From Chryseobacterium cucumeris (GTDB lineage Bacteria; Bacteroidota; Bacteroidia; Flavobacteriales; Weeksellaceae), in contig NZ_LUVZ01000043.1 in NCBI RefSeq assembly GCF_001593385.1, positions 124,001 to 188,000 of the forward strand: a stretch of 64,000 nucleotides of DNA, written 5' to 3'. The notes beneath the pieces are model-generated. The model did not search any database, was not told the origin of the DNA, and saw only the letters and a program-made list of their open reading frames with translations. The first letter of the stretch is position 1. Every line of letters begins with the position of its first letter. Made by a program: the position numbers and the translations under genes. This document shows, piece after piece, positions 26,858 through 35,810 of the stretch.

Positions 26858-27249
26858 AAATACTCTTAGAAGAAAAAGTACTGGGAACACATTCTAAAAA
26901 GAACTCAAAATACTACTGGGTATTGGAAACTATCACAGGAAGACATGAGGGCTCAGAAACTTTTTCAGAGTTTAACGGAGAAAGTTCTGAGACAGGTTAT
27001 ATTCAGGATATCAAAGAAGAAGTTTTAAAATTAATTAATTCTGAACATCTTTTTAGTTTTCCCTATACTCCAAAAGAAGGAGATTATTTATCCATCAAAA
27101 ATAATTTGAGAAAACAGGAATATTTAAATCTGATTTTCATTAATAATGTATGGATAGAAGAAATATACATGTGTTCTTACCGGGAATGTGATACAGACAT
27201 ATATACAACCATCAAAACAGGAGTAGCATTTATAAATCAGGATATATGA
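26854..27249 (+). CDS. Hypothetical protein between tsaD and rsmE
   Basis: A 131-aa soluble protein that I do not recognise. It starts MKILLEEKVLGTHSKKNSKYY, has no signal peptide or membrane segment, and has a Cys pair in the C-terminal part (MCSYRECDTDIYT). Its ATG overlaps the tsaD stop (ATGA) and its own stop overlaps the rsmE start in the same way, so all three are expressed together. The tight placement between two RNA-modification genes suggests it may be a conserved companion, but nothing in the sequence shows this directly. Confidence 0.6.
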   Translation: MKILLEEKVLGTHSKKNSKYYWVLETITGRHEGSETFSEFNGESSETGYIQDIKEEVLKLINSEHLFSFPYTPKEGDYLSIKNNLRKQEYLNLIFINNVWIEEIYMCSYRECDTDIYTTIKTGVAFINQDI

Positions 27250-27941
27250 AACTATTCTACGGAGACATCAACGGAAATAAAGTTTTAATCAACGACGAAG
27301 AACAGCAGCATATCGTAAAAGTTCTTCGCATGAGAGATGGAGAAGATATTCATGTGACGGATGGAAAAGGAAAACTTGCTTCCGGAAAACTTATAATAGA
27401 AGGCAAGAAAGCCGGAATTGAAGTTTCTGAGATCAAAGAAAATCTGCCGGAATTCAATCCAAAACTTCATATTGCGATTGCCCCTACCAAGAATATTGAC
27501 AGAATCGAATTCTTTGTGGAAAAAGCAGTGGAAATGGGTATCTCAGAAATAAGCATTATTATCACTGAAAAAACAGAGCGTAAAAACATCAACATCGATA
27601 AAATCAGGAAACAAGCGATCGCAGCATCCAAGCAAAGCCTGAGATTTCATTTTCCGTTGATCAATGAAGCTCTAAAGCTAGGTGATTTTCTGAAAAATAT
27701 TGATCCGGAACATACTTTTGTAGCACACTGCCATGAAAATCTGGAAAGAATTGATCTTAAAAACATTCCTCAACTGCAGCAGCTTACATTTTTAATAGGC
27801 CCTGAAGGCGATTTTTCCGAAAAGGAGATTGCATTTCTGGCAGAAAATAAGATAAAAGCAGTATCTCTCGGAAATCAGAGACTCAGAACAGAAACAGCTG
27901 GCGTTTTTGTTGCAGCCTGGAATTATTACAATATGATATAA
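27246..27941 (+). CDS. rsmE: 16S rRNA (uracil(1498)-N3)-methyltransferase
   Basis: A 231-aa SPOUT-family methyltransferase. It has the N-terminal PUA-like part (HIVKVLRMRDGEDIHVTDGKG), the segment HIAIAPTKNIDRIEFFVEKAVEMG, and the knotted C-terminal SAM site with LIGPEGDFSEKE and SLGNQRLRTETAG, all hallmarks of RsmE. It methylates U1498 of 16S rRNA. It is the third gene of the tsaD operon, joined by an ATGA overlap, and is followed after 5 bases by a terminator that also serves the convergent methyltransferase gene. Confidence 0.95.
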   Translation: MKLFYGDINGNKVLINDEEQQHIVKVLRMRDGEDIHVTDGKGKLASGKLIIEGKKAGIEVSEIKENLPEFNPKLHIAIAPTKNIDRIEFFVEKAVEMGISEISIIITEKTERKNINIDKIRKQAIAASKQSLRFHFPLINEALKLGDFLKNIDPEHTFVAHCHENLERIDLKNIPQLQQLTFLIGPEGDFSEKEIAFLAENKIKAVSLGNQRLRTETAGVFVAAWNYYNMI

Positions 27942-27945
27942 ATAC

Positions 27946-27978
27946 AAAACGAGAAGACACTAAACCTTCTCGTTTTTA
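27946..27978. terminator. Bidirectional terminator between convergent genes
   Basis: AAAACGAGAAG (27946-27956) pairs with CTTCTCGTTTT (27966-27976) between rsmE and the minus-strand methyltransferase. Confidence 0.85.
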
Positions 27979-27989
27979 TTTTTGACTCC

Positions 27990-28670
27990 TTATTTCCAGT
28001 CAATATTATTCTCTTTCAGGTATTTTTCAAAAATCTGCTGCCCGCTTCTTATTGAATTCACTGCCCAAAGGATTTGCATCCTTAAAAGTTTTTCTTCATT
28101 CAGCTTATAATCAATCCCAGACTTTATCAGCTTTTGTTTCAGTTCGTACATACAAATGGAAGCCGCTACAGAAACATTGAAGCTTCTTGTAAAGCCATAC
28201 ATCGGGATGGCCAGTGTTTCATCGGCAAAATCTAAAATCTCCTGGGAAACTCCCTCCATTTCAGTTCCAAAAACCAAAGCAATGGGTTCAGTTATTTCAT
28301 ACTCAGGTAACATTTTAGCGTTCTTTTCCAGCGAAACAACCACTATTTTATATCCCCGGTCTTTAATATTCTGGAAAGATTCCATATTTCGGGCAAGTTT
28401 TTCTACCTCAACCCAGGTATCAGCTCCTTTTGTTACACGAAGATTGGGTTCAAAACTGTATTCTTCCTGCAAAGCCACTACTTTATGGAAACCACAGGCT
28501 TCCACAGAACGCACAATGGCTGCTGCATTTCTAAACTGATAGATATCTTCCACCACCGGAAGGACAAAGTCTGAACTTTCCTGAGAAAAATGTTCAATTT
28601 TCTCGAGTCTTTCTTCAGTTAAAAACTGTTTTAAATATTCAAAGGTTTGCGCTAAATCTTTCATCCGCAT
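27990..28670 (-). CDS. trmH: SpoU/TrmH-family RNA 2'-O-methyltransferase
   Basis: A 226-aa SPOUT methyltransferase. The three SpoU motifs are present: RNAAAIVRSVEACGF (motif 1), ALVFGTEMEGVSQEIL (motif 2) and IPMYGFTRSFNVSVAASICMYEL (motif 3). The best match in organisation is tRNA (guanosine-18-2'-O) methyltransferase TrmH, but rRNA methylation cannot be ruled out. Two ATGs lie two codons apart at the start (28670 and 28664); either is possible. It is convergent with rsmE and single. Confidence 0.88.
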   Translation of the reverse strand: MRMKDLAQTFEYLKQFLTEERLEKIEHFSQESSDFVLPVVEDIYQFRNAAAIVRSVEACGFHKVVALQEEYSFEPNLRVTKGADTWVEVEKLARNMESFQNIKDRGYKIVVVSLEKNAKMLPEYEITEPIALVFGTEMEGVSQEILDFADETLAIPMYGFTRSFNVSVAASICMYELKQKLIKSGIDYKLNEEKLLRMQILWAVNSIRSGQQIFEKYLKENNIDWK

Positions 28671-28830
28671 TTAGTTATTTTTTTCAATAGCCCTATGAAA
28701 CATCAGTCATTTTCATTTTATTTTTATAAAATTTCATGATAAGCGTTTCATTCATTTTCAAATCTTTGCAAATTAACGTAATTTTGACCTATGAACCCCA
28801 ATCGGGGGCCAATTCTTAATAAATTAGTAC

Positions 28831-29847
28831 ATGAAGCGAAAAGTCCTGCTCATCTATACCGGTGGAACCATCGGAATGGAAAAAGATTATGAAACCGGAA
28901 GTCTCCGTGCCTTTGATTTTGGAAATATATTCGAAAAGATGCCTGAAATGAGGCTTATGGAATGCGAAGTCTTTGTACATCCTTTCGCCAAACCATTGGA
29001 TTCCTCGGATATGGGACCTGAAGAATGGAGAGTGATCGCTAATTATATTCAAAAAAATTATGATGAATACGACGGTTTTCTGATCCTTCACGGAACAGAC
29101 ACGATGTCTTATACCGCTTCAGCACTAAGTTTCATGCTAAAAGGATTAAGAAAGCCTGTCATCATGACAGGATCTCAGCTTCCGATTGGTGATCTGAGAA
29201 CGGATGCCAAGGAAAATCTTCTGACCAGCCTTTATTACGCCAGCCTTTATGAAAATGATGAAGCAGTCATTCAGGAGGTTGCCATTTACTTTGAGTATAA
29301 ATTATTAAGAGGAAACAGAACGCTGAAATATTCTGCTGAGTATTTTGATGCCTATTCAAGCCCGAATTACCCTATTTTGGGACAGTCTGGAGTTCATTTG
29401 AATATTATTAAAGACAACCTGTTCCGTTGTGATCCTGAGGTAGAGTTTCACGTGGATGAACATATTTCCGAAGATATTTTATTCTGGAGAATTTTTCCGG
29501 GCATGCATTTGAGCCACTTCAGGGAAATTCCTAAAATGAAGGTTCTTATTCTTCAGGTTTTTGGTTCGGGAACTATTTTCAGCAGTGCAAAAACTCAGGA
29601 AACGCTTCAGGAAATCCGGGATAACGGAACTGAAATTGTGGTGGTAAGCCAGTGTATTTCAGGAGGTATCTCATTCGGAAAGTATGAAAACAGTAATATT
29701 TTCTCCAGAATCGGAGCAATCAGCGGAAGAGATATGACAGCGGAAACAGCGATTACCAAAGCCATGCACTTAATTGATAATCCAAGTTACTCCGGAAGCT
29801 TTGCCGATAACTTCACCAGAAGTCTTTGTGGAGAAATTACAGATTAA
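28831..29847 (+). CDS. ansA: Type I (cytoplasmic) asparaginase
   Basis: A 338-aa L-asparaginase. The two conserved active-site regions are YTGGTIGMEKDY at the N terminus (catalytic Thr) and GFLILHGTDTMSYTASALSFML near residues 85-106 (Thr-Asp pair), with VIMTGSQLP and DLRTDAKENLL following. There is no signal peptide, which points to the cytoplasmic type I form that hydrolyses asparagine to aspartate and ammonia. A TAATTTTG box at 28779-28786 could be its -7 element. The gene is monocistronic and ends 13 bases before the tRNA-Ser promoter. Confidence 0.94.
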   Translation: MKRKVLLIYTGGTIGMEKDYETGSLRAFDFGNIFEKMPEMRLMECEVFVHPFAKPLDSSDMGPEEWRVIANYIQKNYDEYDGFLILHGTDTMSYTASALSFMLKGLRKPVIMTGSQLPIGDLRTDAKENLLTSLYYASLYENDEAVIQEVAIYFEYKLLRGNRTLKYSAEYFDAYSSPNYPILGQSGVHLNIIKDNLFRCDPEVEFHVDEHISEDILFWRIFPGMHLSHFREIPKMKVLILQVFGSGTIFSSAKTQETLQEIRDNGTEIVVVSQCISGGISFGKYENSNIFSRIGAISGRDMTAETAITKAMHLIDNPSYSGSFADNFTRSLCGEITD

Positions 29848-29860
29848 TTTGTAAGAATAA

Positions 29861-29891
29861 TTTGGATATTCCAGAAAATACACTATTTTTG
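29861..29891 (+). promoter_or_regulatory. Promoter of tRNA-Ser
   Basis: TTTG at 29861-29864 and TATTTTTG at 29884-29891 are separated by 19 bases, matching the Bacteroidetes -33/-7 pair. The tRNA starts 12 bases further on. Confidence 0.8.
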
Positions 29892-29902
29892 CAATCTCAA
29901 AA

Positions 29903-29989
29903 AGAGAGGTGTCCGAGTGGTTGAAGGAGCTACCCTGGAAAGGTAGTATACGGGTAACTGTATCGAGGGTTCGAATCCCTTCCTCTCTG
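29903..29989 (+). tRNA. tRNA-Ser (anticodon GGA)
   Basis: A cloverleaf of about 87 nt. The acceptor arm AGAGAGG (29903-29909) pairs with CCTCTCT (29982-29988), with discriminator G at 29989. The anticodon loop CTGGAAA between CTACC and GGTAG gives anticodon GGA (Ser, UCC/UCU). A long variable arm (TATACGGGTAACTGTA) identifies a class II serine tRNA, and the T loop TTCGAAT is standard. CCA is not fully encoded. The 3' 14 bases are duplicated at 45000, because an integrative element uses this gene as its attachment site. Confidence 0.96.
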
Positions 29990-29992
29990 CAA
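29976..29992. repeat. Left attachment site (attL), part of tRNA-Ser
   Basis: TCCCTTCCTCTCTGCAA, the 3' end of tRNA-Ser plus three following bases; an identical copy lies at 45000-45016. Confidence 0.9.
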
Positions 29993-30029
29993 AAAACGCT
30001 GTAAATAATTAATTTACAGCGTTTTATTT
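29993..30029 (+). terminator. Element-borne terminator for tRNA-Ser
   Basis: A 14-bp perfect stem (AAAACGCTGTAAAT with ATTTACAGCGTTTT, loop AATTA) begins directly after the attL core, inside the element. It replaces the original tRNA terminator that was pushed to 45023-45057. Confidence 0.85.
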
Positions 30030-30033
30030 TTGC

Positions 30034-30054
30034 AGGTGCTAAATTAGGTGCTAA
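30034..30054. repeat. Left arm-type repeats, two AGGTGCTAA at 12-bp period
   Basis: AGGTGCTAA occurs at 30034-30042 and 30046-30054. The same pair with the same 12-bp period lies near the right end (44863-44883), consistent with recombinase or excisionase arm sites. Confidence 0.6.
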
Positions 30055-30171
30055 TTTGCAAGTTTATGCCCTACATAATTTTTTGCACAAAAGGTATAGT
30101 GTTGATCGTATGCAAAATAATACTATTCCAATTTAAAATTAAACTAATTTCATCGCTAATTCGATTTTTTA

Positions 30172-30179
30172 TAAATTTG
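30172..30179 (+). promoter_or_regulatory. Putative -7 element of the hsd operon
   Basis: TAAATTTG matches TAnnTTTG and lies 14 bases before the first hsdR ATG. The -33 position has only TTTC, so the promoter is moderate or regulated. Confidence 0.5.
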
Positions 30180-30193
30180 GAGTAAGTGATAAT

Positions 30194-33100
30194 ATGCTTT
30201 TCCATATGACAAAAGAATATGAAATTGAAAACGCTTTAATAAAGAAGCTAATTGATTTAAAATACATCTACCGTCCTGAAATAACTGACAGAAAATCTTT
30301 AGAGCAAAACTTTAGAAATAAATTTGAGGAACTTAACCGTGTCCATTTGACAGATTCAGAGTTTTTAAGACTTAGAGAAGAAATTATCAGTCCAGATGTT
30401 TTTTCAGCTTCTAAAATTTTGCGTGAAAAACAATATTTTCAGCGTGAAGACGGTACACCCTTACATTACACATTAGTAAATATAAAGGACTGGTGTAAAA
30501 ATGATTTTGAAGTCATTAGTCAATTGCGAACAAATACTGAAAACAGCCATCATCGATACGACGTTATTTTGTTAATAAACGGTTTACCTATTGCTCAAAT
30601 CGAATTGAAAAAACTAGACATTTCACCTAGAAAAGCAATGCAGCAAATTGTTGACTATAAAAATGAACAAGGGAATGGATATGGAAACTCTTTACTTTGT
30701 TTTATGCAGCTTTTTATCGTAAGTAATAGAAGCAATACCTACTACTTTGCCAACAATAAAAACCAACACTTTCAATTCAATGCTGATGAACAATTTTTAC
30801 CTGTTTATGAACTAGCAGATGAAAGTAATAAACCAATAAAAGACTTAGCAAGTTTTACTGAGAAATTTCTTAGCAAATGTACTTTAGGTGAATTAGTGAG
30901 TAAATATATGGTTTTGGTTGAAAGTGAGCAGAAGATATTGGTAATGCGCCCTTATCAAATTTATGCTGTAAAACGTATTATAAATTGTATAGAAGAGAAT
31001 CGTGGGAATGGCTACATTTGGCATACTACGGGAAGTGGAAAAACATTGACTTCTTTCAAAGCCTCTACTCTACTCAAAGATAATCCAGATATTGAAAAAT
31101 GTTTGTTTGTGGTTGACAGAAAAGATCTTGACCGCCAAACCCGTGAAGAATTTAACAAATTTCAGGAAGGAAGTGTAGAAGAAAATACCAATACAGAAAC
31201 TTTGGTAAGGAGATTACTATCAACTGACTATGCGGATAAAGTGATTGTAACTACAATTCAAAAATTAGGCTTGGCTTTAGATGGTTCGCAAAAGAAAAAT
31301 TATAAAGAGCGTTTACAGTCATTAGCCAATAAACGAATTGCATTCATTTTTGACGAATGTCATCGTTCCCAATTTGGCGACAATCACAAAGCCATTCGTG
31401 ACTTTTTCCCAAAAGCTCAATTATTTGGCTTTACTGGAACACCTATATTTGAAAAAAATGCGACTTACATTGAGCGAAACGGAGAAGAGGCAAAATACAA
31501 AGAAACCAAAGATGTTTTTCAACAGGAATTACACGCTTATACTATAACAAACGCTATTGATGATAGAAATGTATTAAAATTTCATATTGATTATTTCAAA
31601 GGAAATGGAGAACAAAATCCAAAGCCAGGCGAAGCCATTTCGCAACAAGCTGTTGTAGAAGCTATTTTTGCAAAACATAATGCAGCTACCAACCAACGAA
31701 AATTCAATGCTATTTTGGCAACTTCCTCTATCAATAATGCGATAGAATATTATCGTTTGTTTAAAAACATTCAAGAAAAGAAGCGTGCCCTAAGCGAAAT
31801 CGAAGGACACGATTTTATTCCGCTTAATATTGCTTGCGTTTTTTCGCCACCGGCACAATTAATTGCAAAAGATGGCGACCTAAAAAGTCAAAAAAATGCA
31901 GCTGATGTTAAGCAACTTCAAGAAGATTTAATACAAGAAAGAGAAGACAATAAACAAAACCCTGAAGAAAAGAAAGCTGCATTAATGGAGATTATTGCAG
32001 ATTACAATAAGCAATTCAATACGAATCATACTGTTAATGAATTTGATTTATATTATCAAGATGTTCAACGTAGAATTAAAGACCAGAAGTACAGTAATAA
32101 AGAATATGCCCATAAAAATAAAATTGATATTACTATTGTAGTCGATATGCTTTTAACAGGCTTTGATTCAAAGTATCTTAATACTTTGTATGTTGATAAA
32201 AATCTAAAATACCATGGTTTGATTCAAGCCTTTTCACGTACCAATCGTGTGCTAAATGATAGCAAACCTTATGGCAATATTTTGGATTTTCGTTCACAGC
32301 AAGAAGCAGTGAACCAAGCAATCACCTTATTTTCTGGTATAAAAGATGATAGTAAAGCCAAAGAAATCTGGATGGTCGATCCTGCCCCTATTGTGATTAA
32401 TCAGTACAAAGAGGCAGTCGAAAAGCTTGGTAATTTTATGCAGGATCAAAATTTGGTTTGTGAACCGCATGAAGTGTATGGATTAAAGGGTGATGCGGCA
32501 CGGATTACTTTTGTTAAGAATTTTAAGGAAATTCAAAAACTAAAAACTCAACTCGACCAATACACCGATTTGAATGATGAGCAAAAAAATATCATCGAGC
32601 AAATTTTACCTGCAGATAAACTGCAAGAATTCCGAAGCTCTTACATAGAGACAGCGAAACAATTACGGAAAATTCAGCAACAAGAGGGCGACAATGCTCC
32701 CGAAGAAATCCAACAACTTGATTTTGAGTTTGTATTATTTGCTTCTGCAATTATTGATTATGACTACATAATTAAATTAACTGCTGAAAATTTAGGTAAA
32801 AAACCGGGCAAACAAAAAATGACCAAAGAGGAAATCAAAAGTTTGCTCAAATCAAACTCCAACTTAATGGATGAAGAGGAAGATATGTCCGAGTACATTG
32901 ATAGTTTAGATTGGAGCGTAGGACAAAGCGAGGAAGAACTTCGAAGAGGTTACGAAGCTTTTAAAGACAACAAATACAATAAAGAATTAGCTACAATTGC
33001 CCATAGTTACGGTTTACAAACAACAAGCTTAAAAGATTTTGTAGATGATATCATTAGCAGAATGATTTTTGACGGAGAAAAATTAACCGATTTATTACAA

Positions 33101-33223
33101 CCTTTAGATTTAGGTTGGAGAGAACGCAGTCGTGTTGAAAATGAATTAATGACTGCATTAGTGCCACAATTAAAAAAATTAGCAGGGGTCAATGAAATTT
33201 CTGGATTAGCAGCCTATGAATAA
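30194..33223 (+). CDS. hsdR: Type I restriction endonuclease, R subunit
   Basis: A 1009-aa HsdR. The N-terminal nuclease domain has RYDVILLINGLPIAQIELKK (the D...ExK active site, about residues 118-137). The motor domains show Walker A in WHTTGSGKTLTSFKAS, the DEAH-like box DECHRSQFG, motif III GFTGTPIF and a later DMLLTGFDSKYLNTLYVD. The C terminus is the helical M-binding region. It translocates DNA and cleaves unmodified DNA together with HsdM and HsdS. Two ATGs are possible (30194, 30206); the second gives MTKEYEIENALIKKL. It is the first gene of the hsd operon, followed with 8-base overlap by a 48-aa ORF. Confidence 0.96.
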   Translation: MLFHMTKEYEIENALIKKLIDLKYIYRPEITDRKSLEQNFRNKFEELNRVHLTDSEFLRLREEIISPDVFSASKILREKQYFQREDGTPLHYTLVNIKDWCKNDFEVISQLRTNTENSHHRYDVILLINGLPIAQIELKKLDISPRKAMQQIVDYKNEQGNGYGNSLLCFMQLFIVSNRSNTYYFANNKNQHFQFNADEQFLPVYELADESNKPIKDLASFTEKFLSKCTLGELVSKYMVLVESEQKILVMRPYQIYAVKRIINCIEENRGNGYIWHTTGSGKTLTSFKASTLLKDNPDIEKCLFVVDRKDLDRQTREEFNKFQEGSVEENTNTETLVRRLLSTDYADKVIVTTIQKLGLALDGSQKKNYKERLQSLANKRIAFIFDECHRSQFGDNHKAIRDFFPKAQLFGFTGTPIFEKNATYIERNGEEAKYKETKDVFQQELHAYTITNAIDDRNVLKFHIDYFKGNGEQNPKPGEAISQQAVVEAIFAKHNAATNQRKFNAILATSSINNAIEYYRLFKNIQEKKRALSEIEGHDFIPLNIACVFSPPAQLIAKDGDLKSQKNAADVKQLQEDLIQEREDNKQNPEEKKAALMEIIADYNKQFNTNHTVNEFDLYYQDVQRRIKDQKYSNKEYAHKNKIDITIVVDMLLTGFDSKYLNTLYVDKNLKYHGLIQAFSRTNRVLNDSKPYGNILDFRSQQEAVNQAITLFSGIKDDSKAKEIWMVDPAPIVINQYKEAVEKLGNFMQDQNLVCEPHEVYGLKGDAARITFVKNFKEIQKLKTQLDQYTDLNDEQKNIIEQILPADKLQEFRSSYIETAKQLRKIQQQEGDNAPEEIQQLDFEFVLFASAIIDYDYIIKLTAENLGKKPGKQKMTKEEIKSLLKSNSNLMDEEEDMSEYIDSLDWSVGQSEEELRRGYEAFKDNKYNKELATIAHSYGLQTTSLKDFVDDIISRMIFDGEKLTDLLQPLDLGWRERSRVENELMTALVPQLKKLAGVNEISGLAAYE

Positions 33224-33362
33224 AAAGAATCAAATTGTTATTAATGCTGATAGTTGCACAAAACTGCAACAGAGCCTAGCAGTTTTATTATTGAGACATT
33301 ATATACAAAATTATAAAGAATTACAAACTTTAGTTTTGAAAAAGATAAACGCCAGAAAATAA
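33216..33362 (+). CDS. 48-aa ORF linking hsdR and hsdS
   Basis: This short ORF begins at the ATG 33216-33218, overlapping the hsdR stop by 8 bases, and ends at TAA 33360-33362, whose last A is the first base of the hsdS ATG (TAATG). The 48-aa product has the sequence style MNKKNQIVINADSCTKL, then a hydrophobic/helical part LAVLLLRHYIQNYKE and a basic tail KKINARK. The 138-base gap between two coupled hsd genes would otherwise be unusual. It may simply serve translational coupling, or it could be a small regulatory protein. No family recognised. Confidence 0.5.
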   Translation: MNKKNQIVINADSCTKLQQSLAVLLLRHYIQNYKELQTLVLKKINARK

Positions 33363-34660
33363 TGATGAAGAATAAAAAACAAAAGTTAGTACCCGAATTG
33401 CGTTTTCCCGAGTTTAAAAATGCGGGAGAATGGAAGATGAAGACTGTTAATGATTTATGTAACGCTTTTAGAGGTAGTACTTTTTCTAAAGCAGATTTGA
33501 ATGAAAATGGAAAAATTTATTGTATTCATTATGGTGAATTGTTCACAAAATATAATGAAGTAATTACAAGAGTATATTCTAAAACAAATAAAAACGATGG
33601 ATTTAAAAGTAAAATAGGCGATATTTTAATGCCGAGTTCTGATGTAACACCAAACGGGTTGGCAAAAGCTTCAGCCATCACATTCGACGACGTAATTCTC
33701 GGGGGGGATATGAATATTTTAAGACCAAAAATTAATTTAAATTCTATTTTCTTAAGTTACTTGCTTAACCACTCTAAAAGTGAAGTCATAAAGTTAGTCT
33801 CTGGAACAACAGTTAAACATATTTATCCAAGTCAAATTTTAACTTGTAAAATCCCAATAATAGATAATACATCAGAACAAAAAAAAATTGCGTCATGCTT
33901 GTCTTCTTTAGACGAAGTGATTACTGCACACAGCCAAAAGTTGGAGCTGCTAAAAGACCACAAAATAGGCTTGATGCAAAACCTTTTTCCGCAACAAGGA
34001 AACACTGTTCCAAACTTCCGTTTTCCCGAATTTAAAAATGATGGAGATTGGGTAGAGAAAACTATTGAAACGATTAAATCTGTACTAACTGACTATGTAG
34101 CGAATGGAAGCTTTCAGTCTCTTAGAGAAAATTTAAATGTAGTAGATTCGGAAGATTATGCATTCTATGTACGACTTACGGATTTGAGAGCTGGTCTCGG
34201 ACACCCTAATCAGAAATATGTTGATGAGAATACATATAATTTTTTAAATAAGTCAGCGCTATATGGTGGAGAGTTATTGATGGCAAACATTGGTGCTAAT
34301 GTTGGTGAAGTTTGGCAAATGCCATACTGCAATAAACCATCAACATTAGCACCTAATATGTTAATGATTAAATTTAAAAAAGAATATGATAGTGGGTTTG
34401 TTTTTCAATTTTTAACTAGTAACCACGGAATTAATAATATTTCCAAGGCGATTTCGGGGAGTGGACATCCTAAAATTAGTAAAACCGATTTAAAGCAAGT
34501 TAAAATTACTCTACCGCAGAGAATTGAAGAACAACAAAAAATAGCTTCTTGTCTTTCGGCATTAGATACACTCATAGACTCAGAAATATTAAGAATAGAG
34601 CAACTAAAACAGCACAAAAGAGGATTAATGCAGGGGCTTTTTCCTGAAATTGAGAATTAA
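33362..34660 (+). CDS. hsdS: Type I restriction-modification specificity subunit
   Basis: A 432-aa HsdS with the usual two half-repeats. Each starts with a FPEFKN-type entry (LRFPEFKNAGEWKMKTVNDL near residue 15 and FRFPEFKNDGDWVEKTIETI near residue 220), contains a target recognition domain, and ends in a conserved helical spacer (EQKKIASCLSSLDEVI and EQQKIASCLSALDTLI). The two TRDs are dissimilar, so a bipartite asymmetric recognition sequence is expected. It forms the M2S1 methyltransferase with HsdM. The stop lies 4 bases before the ATG of the ATPase gene. Confidence 0.95.
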   Translation: MMKNKKQKLVPELRFPEFKNAGEWKMKTVNDLCNAFRGSTFSKADLNENGKIYCIHYGELFTKYNEVITRVYSKTNKNDGFKSKIGDILMPSSDVTPNGLAKASAITFDDVILGGDMNILRPKINLNSIFLSYLLNHSKSEVIKLVSGTTVKHIYPSQILTCKIPIIDNTSEQKKIASCLSSLDEVITAHSQKLELLKDHKIGLMQNLFPQQGNTVPNFRFPEFKNDGDWVEKTIETIKSVLTDYVANGSFQSLRENLNVVDSEDYAFYVRLTDLRAGLGHPNQKYVDENTYNFLNKSALYGGELLMANIGANVGEVWQMPYCNKPSTLAPNMLMIKFKKEYDSGFVFQFLTSNHGINNISKAISGSGHPKISKTDLKQVKITLPQRIEEQQKIASCLSALDTLIDSEILRIEQLKQHKRGLMQGLFPEIEN

Positions 34661-34664
34661 AAAC

Positions 34665-35810
34665 ATGAACGAAATTATAAAATTCAGTAATCTATCCGAG
34701 GTTGCCCAACATTTCAGAAAAGATTTGACAGGTGACAATACCAAAATGAAGGATTTGGTATTGCTTTTTGCCCATAATGGAAGTGGAAAAACTCGCCTTT
34801 CTATGGAATTTAAACAATTAGGAAAAGAGTTTGATGTAGATGGAAAGGCAACAAATCAAGATACTTTATATTTCAATGCTTTTACAGAAGATTTGTTTTC
34901 ATGGAATAATGATTTGGAAAATGATAGGGACAGATTCATGAAACTCAATGTAGAGTCATCATTTTTTGATGGACTTAGAGAGTTGGAATTAGATGTAAAA
35001 ATTGAATCTTTTTTGAATAATTATGTGGACTTAAAATTTGATATTAATTATGATACAGCAACGGTAGTTTTTTCAAAAAGTATTATTGTTGAAGGCAATG
35101 AAGAAACCATAGAAAACATCAAAATCTCCAGAGGCGAAGAAACTTTATTTATATGGTGCTTTTTCATGGCGATCTGTCAATTGGCAATAGATAAAGATCC
35201 CGCTTATAATTGGGTAAAATATATTTATATTGACGATCCAATTTCATCACTTGATGAAAATAATGCTATAGCGATTGCTTGTGATTTATGTAATCTCATT
35301 ACTTCAGACGGTAATGAAATTAAAACTGTAATCTCCACGCATCATAGTCTATTTTTTAATGTCCTATATAATGAATTTGGTAGAAAGCTAAAAAATAAAA
35401 GATATTTCTTACATTTTAAAGCTGCAGACGACTATGCGTTGCAAGATACAAGTGACACTCCTTTCTTTCATCATATCGCTGCATTAAGCGAACTTAAAAA
35501 AGTGGTAGAATCAAATAATATTTATACATACCATTTTAATTCTTTAAGAAGTATTTTGGAAAAAACAGCAACTTTTTTCGGGTATGATAAGATTAATAAA
35601 TGCATTGATGGGCTTGATGATGAAACTCTTTTTGAAAGAGCGTTACAATTATTTAGTCATGGAAAATACTCAATATATGATCCTGTAGAAATGGGAGATG
35701 ATAATAAAGAACTTTTTAAAAGAATTTTTACAGGTTTTACAACCAAGTACGAATTCTATTTTCCGCAAATATTCAACGATGAAGTTCAAACAGAAGAAAT
35801 TACAGAATGA
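34665..35810 (+). CDS. AAA ATPase, candidate PrrC-like anticodon nuclease
   Basis: A 381-aa protein starting at the ATG 34665 (MNEIIKFSNLSEVAQHF); a TTG-initiated frame from 34650 is less likely. It has an ABC-type ATPase: Walker A LFAHNGSGKTRL, a signature-like SRGEETLFIW, Walker B YIYIDDPISSLDENN and a H-loop STHHSLFF. The C-terminal part contains R295-x3-E299 and H332, the same order and almost the same spacing as the Arg-Glu-His triad of E. coli PrrC (320, 324, 356). Its placement inside the hsd operon is also as in the prr locus. It may be a tRNA anticodon nuclease held silent by the restriction complex and released when phage block it. This is inference from spacing and context. Confidence 0.7.
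   Translation: MNEIIKFSNLSEVAQHFRKDLTGDNTKMKDLVLLFAHNGSGKTRLSMEFKQLGKEFDVDGKATNQDTLYFNAFTEDLFSWNNDLENDRDRFMKLNVESSFFDGLRELELDVKIESFLNNYVDLKFDINYDTATVVFSKSIIVEGNEETIENIKISRGEETLFIWCFFMAICQLAIDKDPAYNWVKYIYIDDPISSLDENNAIAIACDLCNLITSDGNEIKTVISTHHSLFFNVLYNEFGRKLKNKRYFLHFKAADDYALQDTSDTPFFHHIAALSELKKVVESNNIYTYHFNSLRSILEKTATFFGYDKINKCIDGLDDETLFERALQLFSHGKYSIYDPVEMGDDNKELFKRIFTGFTTKYEFYFPQIFNDEVQTEEITE

Noticed and set aside
28780..28830. CCCCAATCGGGGGCC as a regulatory hairpin before asparaginase
   Set aside because: The stem would be only CCCC/GGGG with a 3-base loop and no conserved context; too weak to call.
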